A DNA stretch of 64,000 nt from Planctomyces sp. SH-PL62. Lineage in GTDB: Bacteria; Planctomycetota; Planctomycetia; Planctomycetales; Planctomycetaceae. Location: assembly GCA_945893045.1 (NCBI GenBank), contig CAMDEA010000021.1:1-64000 (forward strand), read 5' to 3'. The position numbers and the translations under genes are program-made. Positions 48,471 through 58,492 of this stretch are shown one piece after another (positions within the stretch are counted from its first letter, which is position 1; every line of letters begins with the position of its first letter). The notes beneath the pieces are model-generated. The model searched no databases. It was not told where the DNA came from and saw only the letters and a program-made list of their open reading frames with translations.

Positions 48471-49583
48471 ATGTGGGGTTTCGACCAAAAACATCTGAAC
48501 TCGGCGGCTCGCGGCCGAGGCGGCTTCACGCTGATTGAATTGCTGGTCGTGATCGCGATCGTGGCGGTCTTGATGGCTCTGCTGTTGCCGGCCGTGCAGC
48601 AGGCGCGCGAGCGGGCGCGGATGGCTCAGTGTCAGAACAATCTCAAGCAGATCGGCCTGGGGTTGGCCAGTTACGAAGCGAGTCACCGCTGTTTTCCACC
48701 CAGCTTTGTGCGGCAGGAGGACGGCAATCCGCCACCGCCGCCGGGCGGTTCGGCGTTGCAGTACCGCACGCATTGGTCGGGTTTCCATTTGCTGCTGCCG
48801 TATCTCGATCAAGCGCCGTTGCACAAGAAATTCGACTTCCGCAAGACCTGGCTGTCGAGCATGACCGACATGGCCGATCATTCGATGTGGTCGCTCAACG
48901 CGACGGTGATCTCCACACTGATCTGTCCGAGCACGTCGCATCCGGCGCTGTCGCTGGGGAGTCCCAGTCTGTGGATGCAAGGTGCTCCGACCGATTACTC
49001 ATTCAGTCAAGGAACGGACATCATTCGCGCGATTCCCGGTCCGGAGGCGGCCTGTCCGAGCGGGTTGTTGCACTTCTGGCAGCAGGCTCCGGGCAGGACT
49101 CGCGGAGCGTTCGGCTACAACAGCACTTGCCGTCCGCAAGATATTCGCGACGGCACTTCGCAGACCTTTATGCTCGGCGAAAAGTCAGGGGGGCTGTTGA
49201 CCTACAGCGGCCCGAACTCCACTTATCCAACGCTGTCGGTGGAATATCCGTGGGCGATGGCGGCGGTCGTGTACTTTGCTCCGGCGGGCGCGACGTGGGT
49301 GGTCGATCCGTTCGCGGTGACGCGCGACATTCAACTTCCCGATTGCCCGATCTCGCCGCCGGGGACGGGGGTCGCTTTCCCGATGAATCCCCGTCCGCTC
49401 GTGCTGGGAGTGACGACGAGCGAGCGGCCGTTGTTCTCGTTCCAATCCGCGCACGCCAACGGAGCCGAGTTTGTCTTTGCCGACGGCAACGTGCGGTTTC
49501 TGAATCAGAATATCAACCAGGGAATCTTTGAAGCGCTCTCGACGATTGGCGGCCAAGAGACGGTCGCATCGCAAGCGTATTGA
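48471..49583 (+). CDS. DUF1559 prepilin-like protein
   Basis: A 370-residue secreted protein. The class III signal reads RGGFTLIELLVVIAIVAVL near residue 18, to be cleaved after the glycine by a prepilin peptidase such as the one at 42425. The helix continues into LLPAVQQARERAR and CQNNLKQIGLGLASYE, typical of the DUF1559 family that is expanded in planctomycetes. The C-terminal H-x9-DG motif is seen in SAHANGAEFVFADGNVRFL. The function is unknown; these may be surface pseudopilins. The start chosen is ATG 48471. Two lipoprotein genes follow in the same direction. Confidence 0.93.
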   Translation: MWGFDQKHLNSAARGRGGFTLIELLVVIAIVAVLMALLLPAVQQARERARMAQCQNNLKQIGLGLASYEASHRCFPPSFVRQEDGNPPPPPGGSALQYRTHWSGFHLLLPYLDQAPLHKKFDFRKTWLSSMTDMADHSMWSLNATVISTLICPSTSHPALSLGSPSLWMQGAPTDYSFSQGTDIIRAIPGPEAACPSGLLHFWQQAPGRTRGAFGYNSTCRPQDIRDGTSQTFMLGEKSGGLLTYSGPNSTYPTLSVEYPWAMAAVVYFAPAGATWVVDPFAVTRDIQLPDCPISPPGTGVAFPMNPRPLVLGVTTSERPLFSFQSAHANGAEFVFADGNVRFLNQNINQGIFEALSTIGGQETVASQAY

Positions 49584-49603
49584 TGCTCATTACGGATTGA
49601 CGA

Positions 49604-50014
49604 ATGCCTCGACTTCCCTGGCGAACCGCGTGTCTCCTGAGCTGGCTGCTGGCGTTGTCAGCCTGCGGTCAGCACGACGAGTCCGTGGCGGAAGTGCGCG
49701 GCGATGTCACCTTCTGCGGGCTGCCGGCCGTGGCGGAAGTGCTGTTCGAGCCAATGAACAGTTCCGGCCAATCCACGGGGCGAGCCTCCACCGCCACCTC
49801 TGACGAGTCCGGCCGGTTCCGATTGAGATTGGACGACGAGCACACAGGAGCCAAAATCGGCCGTCACCGAGTCACCATTCGCGTTCAACGAATCATTGCC
49901 GCCGGGAAGTCCGGCGACGTGCCCGACGGACTGAGCGGCGCGATCAAGGCGACACATCTGGCGCGCGAAGTTCAATCCGGCGACAACCCATTCCATTTTC
50001 GGCTGACGTTCTGA
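49604..50014 (+). CDS. Small lipoprotein with transthyretin-like beta domain
   Basis: A 136-residue protein with a signal peptide ending in the lipobox LSAC (residue about 21), so it is probably lipid-anchored in the periplasm or outer membrane. The mature part has the pattern VRGDVTFCGLPAVAEVLFEP...SDESGRFRLRL...IGRHRVTIRV, which fits the carboxypeptidase-regulatory-like beta-sandwich lipoproteins that commonly follow DUF1559 genes in planctomycetes. It starts 20 bp after the DUF1559 stop, supporting co-transcription. Confidence 0.8.
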   Translation: MPRLPWRTACLLSWLLALSACGQHDESVAEVRGDVTFCGLPAVAEVLFEPMNSSGQSTGRASTATSDESGRFRLRLDDEHTGAKIGRHRVTIRVQRIIAAGKSGDVPDGLSGAIKATHLAREVQSGDNPFHFRLTF

Positions 50015-50055
50015 AACACAGTGCGTCGCTGACTGACAACGATCGGTGAAAGACA

Positions 50056-51465
50056 ATGGCGATACCGCGATTCCTGACGCTTCTGATTCTCGGCGGAATA
50101 CTCACGCTGCTCTCCGGCTGTGGCGGCGAGCGACTGACTCCGGCGGCGCTGGCCGCGCGGAAGGCTTTGCAGTTTGAACGGCCGCAGAATGCCCTCGACA
50201 AACTGTCGGAAGGCGCGGGCGATCAATCCGTCGAAGGGCATTACTTGCGAGCCTGCGCGCTGGAACAACTGGAACGCCTCACGGCCGCGAAAGCCGAGGC
50301 GGATTTAGCCATTGCCGCCGCGCCGAAGAATCCCAAGTACAAAGGCTATGCGCTGCGGTTGAAGTTGTTTGACGCCGACGAGTCGGCCATCGAACCGCTG
50401 CTGCAATTGCACGACGAGAATCCCTCTTCGGCGGCGGTCTCGCTGTATTCCATCTTCGCCTTCCAGGCCAAGCACGTGAAGCAGCGATCCGAGGGCAAGC
50501 TGCGAGCCGCGCGCGTGCAGTTGGAAAAGGCCCAGACCAGTTTGAAGACCGCCTTGTCGCTCGCCGCCGAAATCCCCGAATGCCAGCGTGAACTGGTGGA
50601 GATGGCGATCTGGTTCGAGCAACCGGCGGATGCTCTGAAGCTGGTCGATGCGCTGCTGCGCGAAGAGCCAGACCGCGTGGAGTTGTTGCAGCAGCGCGTC
50701 CGCGTGCTGCTGTTGTCCAAGCAACCGGCCGAGACGATCTCGACGGCGGTGGCGTTGTACAAACGCAAGGAGCGCACGGAAGCCGCGGCGGTCGAATTCG
50801 CCAACGTGCTCAATCGGTTGCCTCCGTCGCCGGCGGTGATGGAGCAATACGATTCGCTCCGCACAACTTTCCCCGCGAACACGGCGATCCTGTTGCGGCA
50901 CTGCTGGTCGCTCGGCAAAGGGAGCCGCGTCGAGGAGGCTTGTCAGGAATTGGCGAAGTCCTTCGAGCAGCAAACTGAGCCGCGCCGCCGCCAGATTCTC
51001 GCTCAGTCCGCAGTGGCCATTCCCTTGGAAATGCACAACGCCGATATCGCGGCTGTGCAGTTGAAGAAATTCCGCAAAGAAATTGACAACGAGCAGATGC
51101 TGGCTTTCTTCGAGGGACAGTTGGCGGAGCAGCGTCACGACTATGCCCGGTCGGTCGAGAAAATGCAGGACGTCGTCAACGCCTATCGCACCGACAGCTC
51201 CGCCTCGTCCGAATTGGCCCGCGTGGCCTTGAACCGCATTCGCCAGATGTTGTCGGAGCAGAATCTCGCCGAACAAATCCGCAAAGCCGCCGAACTGACG
51301 CTGCGCCGCGCTGGACTCAACCGCTACGACGAAGCCAACGTCCGCGAAGAAGCCCGCTCACTGCTCAATGTGCTGGAAGCCGAAGGTGCCTCGGAGCGAA
51401 CACCACGCGAAGGCCCGGCAGTTCGCATCGACAGCAACGTGCCGACCACCGCCTCCCCAAAGTGA
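50056..51465 (+). CDS. TPR-like helical lipoprotein
   Basis: A 469-residue protein with a lipoprotein signal ending LLSGCGG at residue about 22. The rest is helical, with repeated TPR-like units such as HYLRACALEQLERLTAAKAEADLAIAAAP and PADALKLVDALLREEPDRVELL. TPR lipoproteins usually form scaffolds; the partner is unknown. It is the third gene of the DUF1559 cluster, 41 bp after the previous stop, and converges on the FkbH-type gene with only 15 bp between stops. Confidence 0.8.
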   Translation: MAIPRFLTLLILGGILTLLSGCGGERLTPAALAARKALQFERPQNALDKLSEGAGDQSVEGHYLRACALEQLERLTAAKAEADLAIAAAPKNPKYKGYALRLKLFDADESAIEPLLQLHDENPSSAAVSLYSIFAFQAKHVKQRSEGKLRAARVQLEKAQTSLKTALSLAAEIPECQRELVEMAIWFEQPADALKLVDALLREEPDRVELLQQRVRVLLLSKQPAETISTAVALYKRKERTEAAAVEFANVLNRLPPSPAVMEQYDSLRTTFPANTAILLRHCWSLGKGSRVEEACQELAKSFEQQTEPRRRQILAQSAVAIPLEMHNADIAAVQLKKFRKEIDNEQMLAFFEGQLAEQRHDYARSVEKMQDVVNAYRTDSSASSELARVALNRIRQMLSEQNLAEQIRKAAELTLRRAGLNRYDEANVREEARSLLNVLEAEGASERTPREGPAVRIDSNVPTTASPK

Positions 51466-51480
51466 CGGCAGCTTGGCCAC

Positions 51481-54435
51481 TCACGACTTGGCGAGCGTCG
51501 CGAAGCGATTTGGCGGCACGCCTGGGAAGTTCTCATCATCCGGCCTGGCGAATGCAACGTCGTTCGGGCCGATCCAGGTCACATACGGTGGCAATGGGAA
51601 GCGTTGGCTCGCGTCGAGCGTGAAGCGGCCGCCGGGTTGCTCGGTCCAGCCGCTGCGTCGCAGGCACGTCAGGACGGGTTGGTTGCGTGGTCCGGCGACG
51701 AACGGTGCGATCAGCCAGCGCCCGCCGCGCGCGGTCGTGGCCTGAACCAGACCGTGCAGCACGGCCTCTTCAACCCCGCGGCCAAGCGCCCGGCAACTCA
51801 TCAGCAGCGTGTCGACTTCCACCTGGTCGGGTCGCGATTCGTCCACAATCAGGATGGCGACGCCAACCACACCGTAATCGCCAAACTTGTCGGACGCTTC
51901 GACGACATAGATCGTGTGGTGCCCGCCCAAGGCCTGGATTTCGGTGAGGTCACGGCGGCGAAGCGAGAGGTGGAATTGGCTGGTCTTTTGTGTCAGTTGA
52001 GCCACGCGCGGCAAATCGGCGGGGCCCGCCTCACGCATGCGCACGCGGATTTGCAGCGAGTGAAGATACGAATCCAGGTCAGCGGTTGATTGGCGCTCGT
52101 GTTGCCGCTGTTGTTCCTGCCGGAACATGACCGAGCGGAGCCGGTCTTCGTCGGTGACGCGTGGGGTGTCAAACCGCCACAGTTGTGACAACGTCTGGCA
52201 GTACAAGACGGGATCGGCGGGGAGTGGCAGGACGGTGACCTGCGGCGCGTGCTGGCCAACTTCGAGACGATTGGCCATGTCGTCATCGATGAACACGAAG
52301 CTGTCGAGGCCGAGTCCCAATTCGGCCGCCAGCTCGCGCAGGTTTTCGGATTTCGGCCGCCAATTGATGCGTGCGGCGGCGATATCTTCGCGACGGAGCA
52401 ACATGCCGGGATGTTCGTCCAGAACGCGGAAAACGTCTTCCTCGGCGTTGCGGCTGACGAGCACGAGGAGCACACCGCGTTGTTTGAGTTGCAGGATTTG
52501 CTGCTGGAAGAGTTGGAAGCTTCGACCCGCATGATCGGGTCCAACCTGGATTCCGTCGTGACCGTCCTCGGCCAGTACGCCGCCCCACAGGATTCCATCG
52601 GCATCGAGAGCCAGCACCTTGGCCGGAGGTATCCGGCGGCGGCGCACGAGCCGGGCGAGCGCGATGCCGAGTTCCTGAAAAACCTTCGGCGAGTACGGCG
52701 AGCGGGCGACGACTTCGAGGTCGGCTCGGCTGGCGGCGGCGGTGCCAATCTGTTCGACCACGGCCGCGAAATCCACGATTTCCACGCCGTCGATTTCGGA
52801 CAGTCGCTGACGCCACCGCGCCCGCAAGGTTTCGACGGCGGCTCGGTCGGCCGTGGTGAACTGCGAGACCAGCGGCGGCAGCGTGGCCACGACGAGCGTA
52901 GCCTTCGCGTCGCGGGCGAATCGCTCGATGGCATCCAGCAACATGTCCGCCGCGCCCGCGCCGTCCGCACTCAGGTTGTCCGGCAAGTCTTCCGGACGTG
53001 CCAACACGACGTTGAGCCCGGTCGTGTTCTGACGAAACAAACTGTCCGAGCCGAGCAATTCCTGCGGCACTTGGTTGTATCCCGCAAACTCGACGCGCAC
53101 CGCAACGCCGAACGCCGCACTCCACAGCTTGAGCGACGAGGCCACCGGTTCAGCGGTGAATGTCGCGGCGATGACGATCGGCAGCGGGTCGTGCGCGTCC
53201 GCGTCAGATGTGCTGGAAGCGTCGCGCAGGGCCAGTCCACGCGTCACCGTTTCGTGATCGAGCAACGGCAGCAACTCGGGGTCGGCGGGCAGTTCGATCG
53301 CGTTTTCCCGCCGTTCCGATCCGGCTGTGGCCGCCGCATCCGAAGAGTTGCGGGGGGCCGCTCGCCCGGACTGCACCACCTGCCGCAGATCGCACATCGA
53401 CCGCAAGCGAAAACTTTCGGCGGCCGAGAGCGTGATGCCAAACCGGTCATGCAACCCGGCGGCGATGCTGAGTTGAGCGAGCGAATCCCAAGCTGCACAG
53501 TCGGCCGTGGACAGCGTCGGCGTGATCTCTGCGAGCGGCCGATCCAACGCCTGCGCCACGACCTCGCGCAACATTTGCTCGTGCGTTCCGAGGTCCGCCG
53601 GTTCGACGTCGCGCCGCGGCACGTCGCCGCGATTCGACGGCTGATCGCTGGAGTCCCTGCCGCGCGCGTCACCGGACTCCCGCCGCCGCAGGAATCGAGC
53701 CGGATTGCCACCCCAAACCTCACCCGCGCCAATCGTCGTGAACGGTGTGACATAGCTCATCGGTTCCACGATCACATCGGCTCCGATCCGCACCCCCAGG
53801 TCGATCCGAGTTTCACCGCCGATGACCACTCGCGGGCCGATCACGACGGGGGCGGTGACATACGATTTCGTGCCGTCCAGATTCGCCGTGATACTGTGCG
53901 CCGTCACCGTGCTGCCGGCACCGAGAATGGTTCCGTCCCCAATTTCGGTGAGATCGGCGTCATACAGCCGGCCTAACAGCAGGGTGCGTAGGCCAATCTG
54001 AGTTCTCGTCGCCGTCGCCCATAGCACCAGATGCCGCGGCCCCTCCAAACACATGTACGACCGCGTCAGCGGCAAATGCCACACGATCCGCTCGCGAAGG
54101 TAGCGCATAATCATTAAACGAAAACGAACATTGTCACGGACTCGGGCGGAGGTCGTCATGCGGCGGTGTTTGCGAAAGCCGAACAAAATCGGTGACAGCC
54201 GCGTCTCGAGGGCGCTCGCGATCAAAAATAAATTCAGCCAACTGACATAAATCAACGGCGCAAACACGAGCCAGTGCTTCCACGTCCAAGTCTCGGACAA
54301 CCCCAACCCGTCAATGACAACTTGCATGAGGATGGCCAGCACGACCGCGGCCAACGTGGGGGACAGGCAGAACAACACCGCTCCCACGATCGAAAACATC
54401 AACGCTCGCATTCCGTAAAGAATTACTCCGCGCAT
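51481..54435 (-). CDS. Membrane-anchored LbH transferase-ACP-FkbH-GNAT multidomain protein
   Basis: A 984-residue protein (TTG 54459 would add eight). Residues about 10-70 contain two hydrophobic segments. Residues about 130-250 form a left-handed beta-helix (hexapeptide) acyltransferase (IGDGTILGAGSTVTAHSI, VIGPRVVIGG, GGNPARFL) like the terminal part of Pls-type synthetases. At about 290-360 an acyl carrier domain has WDSLAQLS with the phosphopantetheine serine. Residues about 420-750 are FkbH-like, with HAD motif LALDADGILWGGVLAEDG, LVSRNAEED and VFIDDD. A GNAT-like C-terminus follows. FkbH proteins load glyceryl units from 1,3-bisphosphoglycerate onto an ACP. No PKS or NRPS gene is nearby. 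Confidence 0.85.
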   Translation of the reverse strand: MRGVILYGMRALMFSIVGAVLFCLSPTLAAVVLAILMQVVIDGLGLSETWTWKHWLVFAPLIYVSWLNLFLIASALETRLSPILFGFRKHRRMTTSARVRDNVRFRLMIMRYLRERIVWHLPLTRSYMCLEGPRHLVLWATATRTQIGLRTLLLGRLYDADLTEIGDGTILGAGSTVTAHSITANLDGTKSYVTAPVVIGPRVVIGGETRIDLGVRIGADVIVEPMSYVTPFTTIGAGEVWGGNPARFLRRRESGDARGRDSSDQPSNRGDVPRRDVEPADLGTHEQMLREVVAQALDRPLAEITPTLSTADCAAWDSLAQLSIAAGLHDRFGITLSAAESFRLRSMCDLRQVVQSGRAAPRNSSDAAATAGSERRENAIELPADPELLPLLDHETVTRGLALRDASSTSDADAHDPLPIVIAATFTAEPVASSLKLWSAAFGVAVRVEFAGYNQVPQELLGSDSLFRQNTTGLNVVLARPEDLPDNLSADGAGAADMLLDAIERFARDAKATLVVATLPPLVSQFTTADRAAVETLRARWRQRLSEIDGVEIVDFAAVVEQIGTAAASRADLEVVARSPYSPKVFQELGIALARLVRRRRIPPAKVLALDADGILWGGVLAEDGHDGIQVGPDHAGRSFQLFQQQILQLKQRGVLLVLVSRNAEEDVFRVLDEHPGMLLRREDIAAARINWRPKSENLRELAAELGLGLDSFVFIDDDMANRLEVGQHAPQVTVLPLPADPVLYCQTLSQLWRFDTPRVTDEDRLRSVMFRQEQQRQHERQSTADLDSYLHSLQIRVRMREAGPADLPRVAQLTQKTSQFHLSLRRRDLTEIQALGGHHTIYVVEASDKFGDYGVVGVAILIVDESRPDQVEVDTLLMSCRALGRGVEEAVLHGLVQATTARGGRWLIAPFVAGPRNQPVLTCLRRSGWTEQPGGRFTLDASQRFPLPPYVTWIGPNDVAFARPDDENFPGVPPNRFATLAKS

Positions 54436-54519
54436 ACGACGTCCATTTCTTGATACCAACGGAGCGCGAAGATTCTGACGCAGTTGAGCTGAGATGAGTT
54501 CTCGTTCAGATCAGCGCTG

Positions 54520-57500
54520 TCAGGCCGCGTGTTGCGGAATGCTCCTGCCTCCGCGTTTCGGCAGGCAGCCGATGCCGATGATGACCAGTTGGCTGAACGC
54601 GAACAGCCCCAGGGCCAGCAGCACGCCTTCGGTGAAGCCGTAGCTGTGCAGGCCGACGCCGAGTTCATTCACGCCGAACCACGACCAGCCGGTGAAGATG
54701 TTGCCGGCGATGGCCAGCACGGCCATGCCGCGTCCGCTGACCATGCCGCCCCAGCGCGCGTGCAGGACCACGGCATTCCACAACACGATGATCAGCGCCC
54801 CGTTCTCTTTCGGATCCCAGCCCCAGAAGCGGCCCCAACTATCGTCGGCCCATAAGCCGCCCAGCACCGTCCCCACAAAGCTGAAGAAGATGCCGAAGCA
54901 CAGCGTCCCGTAAATCATTCGCGACAAGTTCTTCTCCAACTCGGGAGTCAGCGGTTCGGCGTCGCGATATTCCGACTGCATGTAGGCCCACGCGGTCGCG
55001 CCCACACCGAACATACCGCCGATGATGCCGAGCAATTTCACCGTCCCGGCCGAGATGCTGATTTCGGCCAGTGTCTCGATCATCTCGGCGATCGGGCTGG
55101 GAAGCTGATAGCAGACGACGGCGAGCAACGCCGACATCGCGAACGCGAACGGCAGCGGCTTGCGGAGGGCGACATACATCAGCCCCAGCATTCCCGACAG
55201 GAAGGTCATCGCATAGCCCATGTTGATCGTGGTGACATGCGTCGCCAGCCAGAACTGAGTGTCGAGCACCGCGACCAGCACTTTGAATGTGTCGCCATCG
55301 CCGCTCAGGAAGTGAGCGATCAACAGCGTTGCGAAACCAGCGCCGGACGCGACCACGTTGCCGATCCCGATCTTGTAGACCTTCTCCAGCACCAGCCCCA
55401 GCGCCACGATGCCCCAGCCGATGAACACCGCCGTCGTATACAAGTTCGTCACCGGCGGCCGGCCGGAAATGATGATGCGGGAAATCAAGGCGAGCGTGTG
55501 CAGACCGAACGTGAAGAGACAAATCCCAAACACCGTCCGGTTCAACGTGCGCGTCCAGCCAAGCATCGCCGCGAACGCCAGCAACAGCCCCAGGAAGTAG
55601 ATCATCGACGCCAGCAGGAACGGCTGAAACGAGTTGAAGGACCACTCGAAGCCGATGCGGCTCATCCCCACGCCATCGAACGATTCGCTCTTCAACGAAT
55701 CGCGATAACCAGCCACCGCGCCGTTGAAGCCCGACACGTTGCCGGATTCATAGTCGGTCAGAAGCGTTCGCCAGGCGGCCACGGCCGGAGCGGCTTTGCG
55801 AGCACCTCCCTTCGTCAGCGCGTCCTCGTCCTTCAAATCCATCTTCTCGACGTCGGGATAACGTCGCTTCAGCCAGTTTCGAGACTCGGTGAGCTGCGCG
55901 TTCTCGTCCATGGAAAGCCGCTGGTCTTCGTCCGCGAGGACTTCGCCGATCTGAGTCATCGCGAATTTGATGATCAGGCGATGATCCGGCTGATCGTCGA
56001 GCGGTTGCATCAGTTCGGCCAACGTGAGGAAGTCCCAGTAGTCGTTGGTGCCGCTGGCCGGCGGCACGACACGTGCGAGTTTGGTTTCGCGCAGCGCCGC
56101 TTCAAAGCCGACCGCTCGCTGAAGGCGTTCCATCGGCGCGCGAGCCTCGATCTCCGGCTGCTCGGCAAAGCGCGACAGCGTTTCGTACAAGCCGAACTTG
56201 CGCTCGAACTCGATCGCCTTGCGATCTTCGACGCTCATGTTGCGAGCACCCTTCTTGCGAGCTTCATCGGTCTTCTGACCAAGCTTCACCAGCCGCCGAT
56301 CACGGGGCATTTTGTCCTTCTCGTCCGGCTGCTCGACGATTTCCGCCATCGAGTACCGATAGCCTTTGCGCGGCTCCAGATTCAGCGCCTTGAGCACTTC
56401 CAGATTCTCGATGCGGATCACCTTGTGATGCTTGGCCTCATTCGGCCGAGCGAACAAATCCATCAACCAGCGAATCGCCGGCTCGGTGCGAGTCTTGGTC
56501 TTGCCGTCTTCCTGGTATTCAAGCTTGAACGTCTCGGTGCCGGAGATGATCCGCAACAAGTTGCGGGCATACGTGTCGAGCGGCTTCACCCGGCCATCCG
56601 CGACGATGGGCAAGTGCCCGACTGCCGCATAGTCAAAAGCCTTCTCTGGAGTCGCCGGTGTCTTCGTCTTGCTGACGACCCACAACGCCAGGAACGCAAC
56701 CGTCACGATGGGCACCCAGCGGGCCGCTCCATCGACGGTGGTTTGCTGGACAACTTTGATCTCGCGGGCGCGGCGATCCAGGAACCGCAGCAGCGTCACC
56801 GAAAACTGAAACAACATGCCGACCGCCACGATCATGCATGCCACATACGGAATCATCCAGCCGCTGTTCGTGACGACTTGCAGCGTCGAGTATTCCTTGG
56901 CACCCGCCTGCGTGTAGCCGCTCTGATAGAAGGTCTCGCCGGCATATCGCAGCGGATTGTTCATCCAGACGTGATGCTCGAAAACCGATGGCTCTCCGCC
57001 GGCATTCAGATGCGAGTAATCCGTCACACGAATGTCCGAGGAGTAATTCCGAGCGGTACTCGTGCCGACGTAATTCGTACCATCCACGTCAATCAGTTCA
57101 ATCGTGTAAGGCTTGTAGTCGCGGCGGAATCGCAGCGAGAGATCGTACTTCTTGCCATCAAACTCCACGGCCTCGGATCGGTCCTGCATCGCAAGCAGCA
57201 CGGCGGTCAGATAGGTGCCGATCTCTTCGCCGCTGCCACGCTTCGTCAGACGGACGATGGCACCCGGCATGTCCACCTTGGTGTCGGTATCGACGCCGGT
57301 CGAACCACCCACGGGGACCAACGCATTCGTCTTGCCGATGCCGTGCGTCGCCTCAATCTGGTGTTCTTCCGTCGGCGGCCGGACGCGCGCGTTGCCGTAA
57401 TACTTCAGCACCTCGATGTCGAACGGCAGCAGTTCATTCGTGATCTTGCCCTTACCGACGCTGCTTTTCAGTCGCGAGCCTTGTACCACGACATGCGTTT

Positions 57501-58476
57501 CGGAATCCGTACCGGCCGACTCGACAAACGCCAGTTCGCTCGACCGGTGATCGCTGGCGAAGTTTGATGTCTGCCCTTCCTCCAACGAAATCTGAGCCTC
57601 GACCGCCGTCAGGCCGACCAGCAGTTCGCTGAGCATCATCAGTCCGATGCCGCCATGCAGCAGCACGATGCCCGCTCGCTTCTTGAAGACCATCACGCAG
57701 CCGATCAGCATCACAACGCCGGCGAACGTCGCTTTCAACAATTGCCACAGGATGCGCATCGACGAATCGTCCAGCCGAGCCGCATCCCCTTTCATCCACA
57801 ACCCGGCGACGATCAGACCCAGTGCCACGCAGAGAATGTCTGCCGCCCAGAACTTCGTCTTGGCGAGCGCATCACCGGGACGGAACCGCGATAACTGGAT
57901 GGCACCATAGACCGATCCGCCCCACAGCGCCGTCAGGCCCAGCTTGAAGAACGACCACAAAGTCTCCCACTTGACCCAGCTTTTGCCTTGTAAGCCGTCC
58001 GCACTCGAACCGCTCACCACGACCAGCCACGTCGTCAGCATCCCCAATCCGATGACTCCGACGCCGGCCCACAACTGAGTTCCCTTCGCTTGGGCTTTGA
58101 ATCGGATGCCGTGAGCCGCCACCAGATTCAAAAACATCAACGTGCCAAGCAGCCGGCCGCCGGGAAATGGAATGACCATCCAGGCCGGCAAGTCCGGCTG
58201 ATGATCGAACACAAAATTCGGAAAGAACGCGGGCGGAAAAAACACTTGCAGATCAATCCACGCGATCTGACAGCGAAAGTATTCATCGACGACCTGCCAG
58301 ATGTCCTTATCGACTTGAGCCAGCGTTCCCGCCATCACCAGCACGACCGCCATCGCCAACAGCGAGACCGTCAGCTTCAACGAGGCCAACGGCCGTAAGA
58401 GTTTTGCAACCATCGGACCCACCGAGATGTCCGAGTCTGATCCGACACGTTCATTGAGGATGTCTGCTGTCGCCAT
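54520..58476 (-). CDS. Cytochrome c biogenesis CcsBA (ResB-ResC fusion)
   Basis: A 1318-residue membrane protein of system II cytochrome c maturation, which exports haem and attaches it to CxxCH motifs. The ResB/CcsB part begins near residue 30 (LASLKLTVSLLAMAVVLVMAGTLAQ) with further helices near 140-260 and a large periplasmic loop. The CcsA part occupies the C-terminal third with WGWDPKENGALI, the haem-handling WWD motif region. The central soluble stretch (about 650-960) is long and charged compared with other CcsBA proteins. ATG 58476 follows AGAGGAG. The large c-type cytochrome gene at 60814 is a likely client. Confidence 0.92.
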   Translation of the reverse strand: MATADILNERVGSDSDISVGPMVAKLLRPLASLKLTVSLLAMAVVLVMAGTLAQVDKDIWQVVDEYFRCQIAWIDLQVFFPPAFFPNFVFDHQPDLPAWMVIPFPGGRLLGTLMFLNLVAAHGIRFKAQAKGTQLWAGVGVIGLGMLTTWLVVVSGSSADGLQGKSWVKWETLWSFFKLGLTALWGGSVYGAIQLSRFRPGDALAKTKFWAADILCVALGLIVAGLWMKGDAARLDDSSMRILWQLLKATFAGVVMLIGCVMVFKKRAGIVLLHGGIGLMMLSELLVGLTAVEAQISLEEGQTSNFASDHRSSELAFVESAGTDSETHVVVQGSRLKSSVGKGKITNELLPFDIEVLKYYGNARVRPPTEEHQIEATHGIGKTNALVPVGGSTGVDTDTKVDMPGAIVRLTKRGSGEEIGTYLTAVLLAMQDRSEAVEFDGKKYDLSLRFRRDYKPYTIELIDVDGTNYVGTSTARNYSSDIRVTDYSHLNAGGEPSVFEHHVWMNNPLRYAGETFYQSGYTQAGAKEYSTLQVVTNSGWMIPYVACMIVAVGMLFQFSVTLLRFLDRRAREIKVVQQTTVDGAARWVPIVTVAFLALWVVSKTKTPATPEKAFDYAAVGHLPIVADGRVKPLDTYARNLLRIISGTETFKLEYQEDGKTKTRTEPAIRWLMDLFARPNEAKHHKVIRIENLEVLKALNLEPRKGYRYSMAEIVEQPDEKDKMPRDRRLVKLGQKTDEARKKGARNMSVEDRKAIEFERKFGLYETLSRFAEQPEIEARAPMERLQRAVGFEAALRETKLARVVPPASGTNDYWDFLTLAELMQPLDDQPDHRLIIKFAMTQIGEVLADEDQRLSMDENAQLTESRNWLKRRYPDVEKMDLKDEDALTKGGARKAAPAVAAWRTLLTDYESGNVSGFNGAVAGYRDSLKSESFDGVGMSRIGFEWSFNSFQPFLLASMIYFLGLLLAFAAMLGWTRTLNRTVFGICLFTFGLHTLALISRIIISGRPPVTNLYTTAVFIGWGIVALGLVLEKVYKIGIGNVVASGAGFATLLIAHFLSGDGDTFKVLVAVLDTQFWLATHVTTINMGYAMTFLSGMLGLMYVALRKPLPFAFAMSALLAVVCYQLPSPIAEMIETLAEISISAGTVKLLGIIGGMFGVGATAWAYMQSEYRDAEPLTPELEKNLSRMIYGTLCFGIFFSFVGTVLGGLWADDSWGRFWGWDPKENGALIIVLWNAVVLHARWGGMVSGRGMAVLAIAGNIFTGWSWFGVNELGVGLHSYGFTEGVLLALGLFAFSQLVIIGIGCLPKRGGRSIPQHAA

Positions 58477-58492
58477 GATGAATGCTCCTCTG

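Noticed and set aside
52249-53976. A 575-codon plus-strand open frame within the FkbH-type gene
   Set aside because: It is antisense and lacks any motif, while the minus-strand frame has several recognisable domains.
55237-57567. A 776-codon plus-strand open frame inside CcsBA
   Set aside because: It is antisense to CcsBA, with a His/Arg/Gln-rich sequence and no domain.
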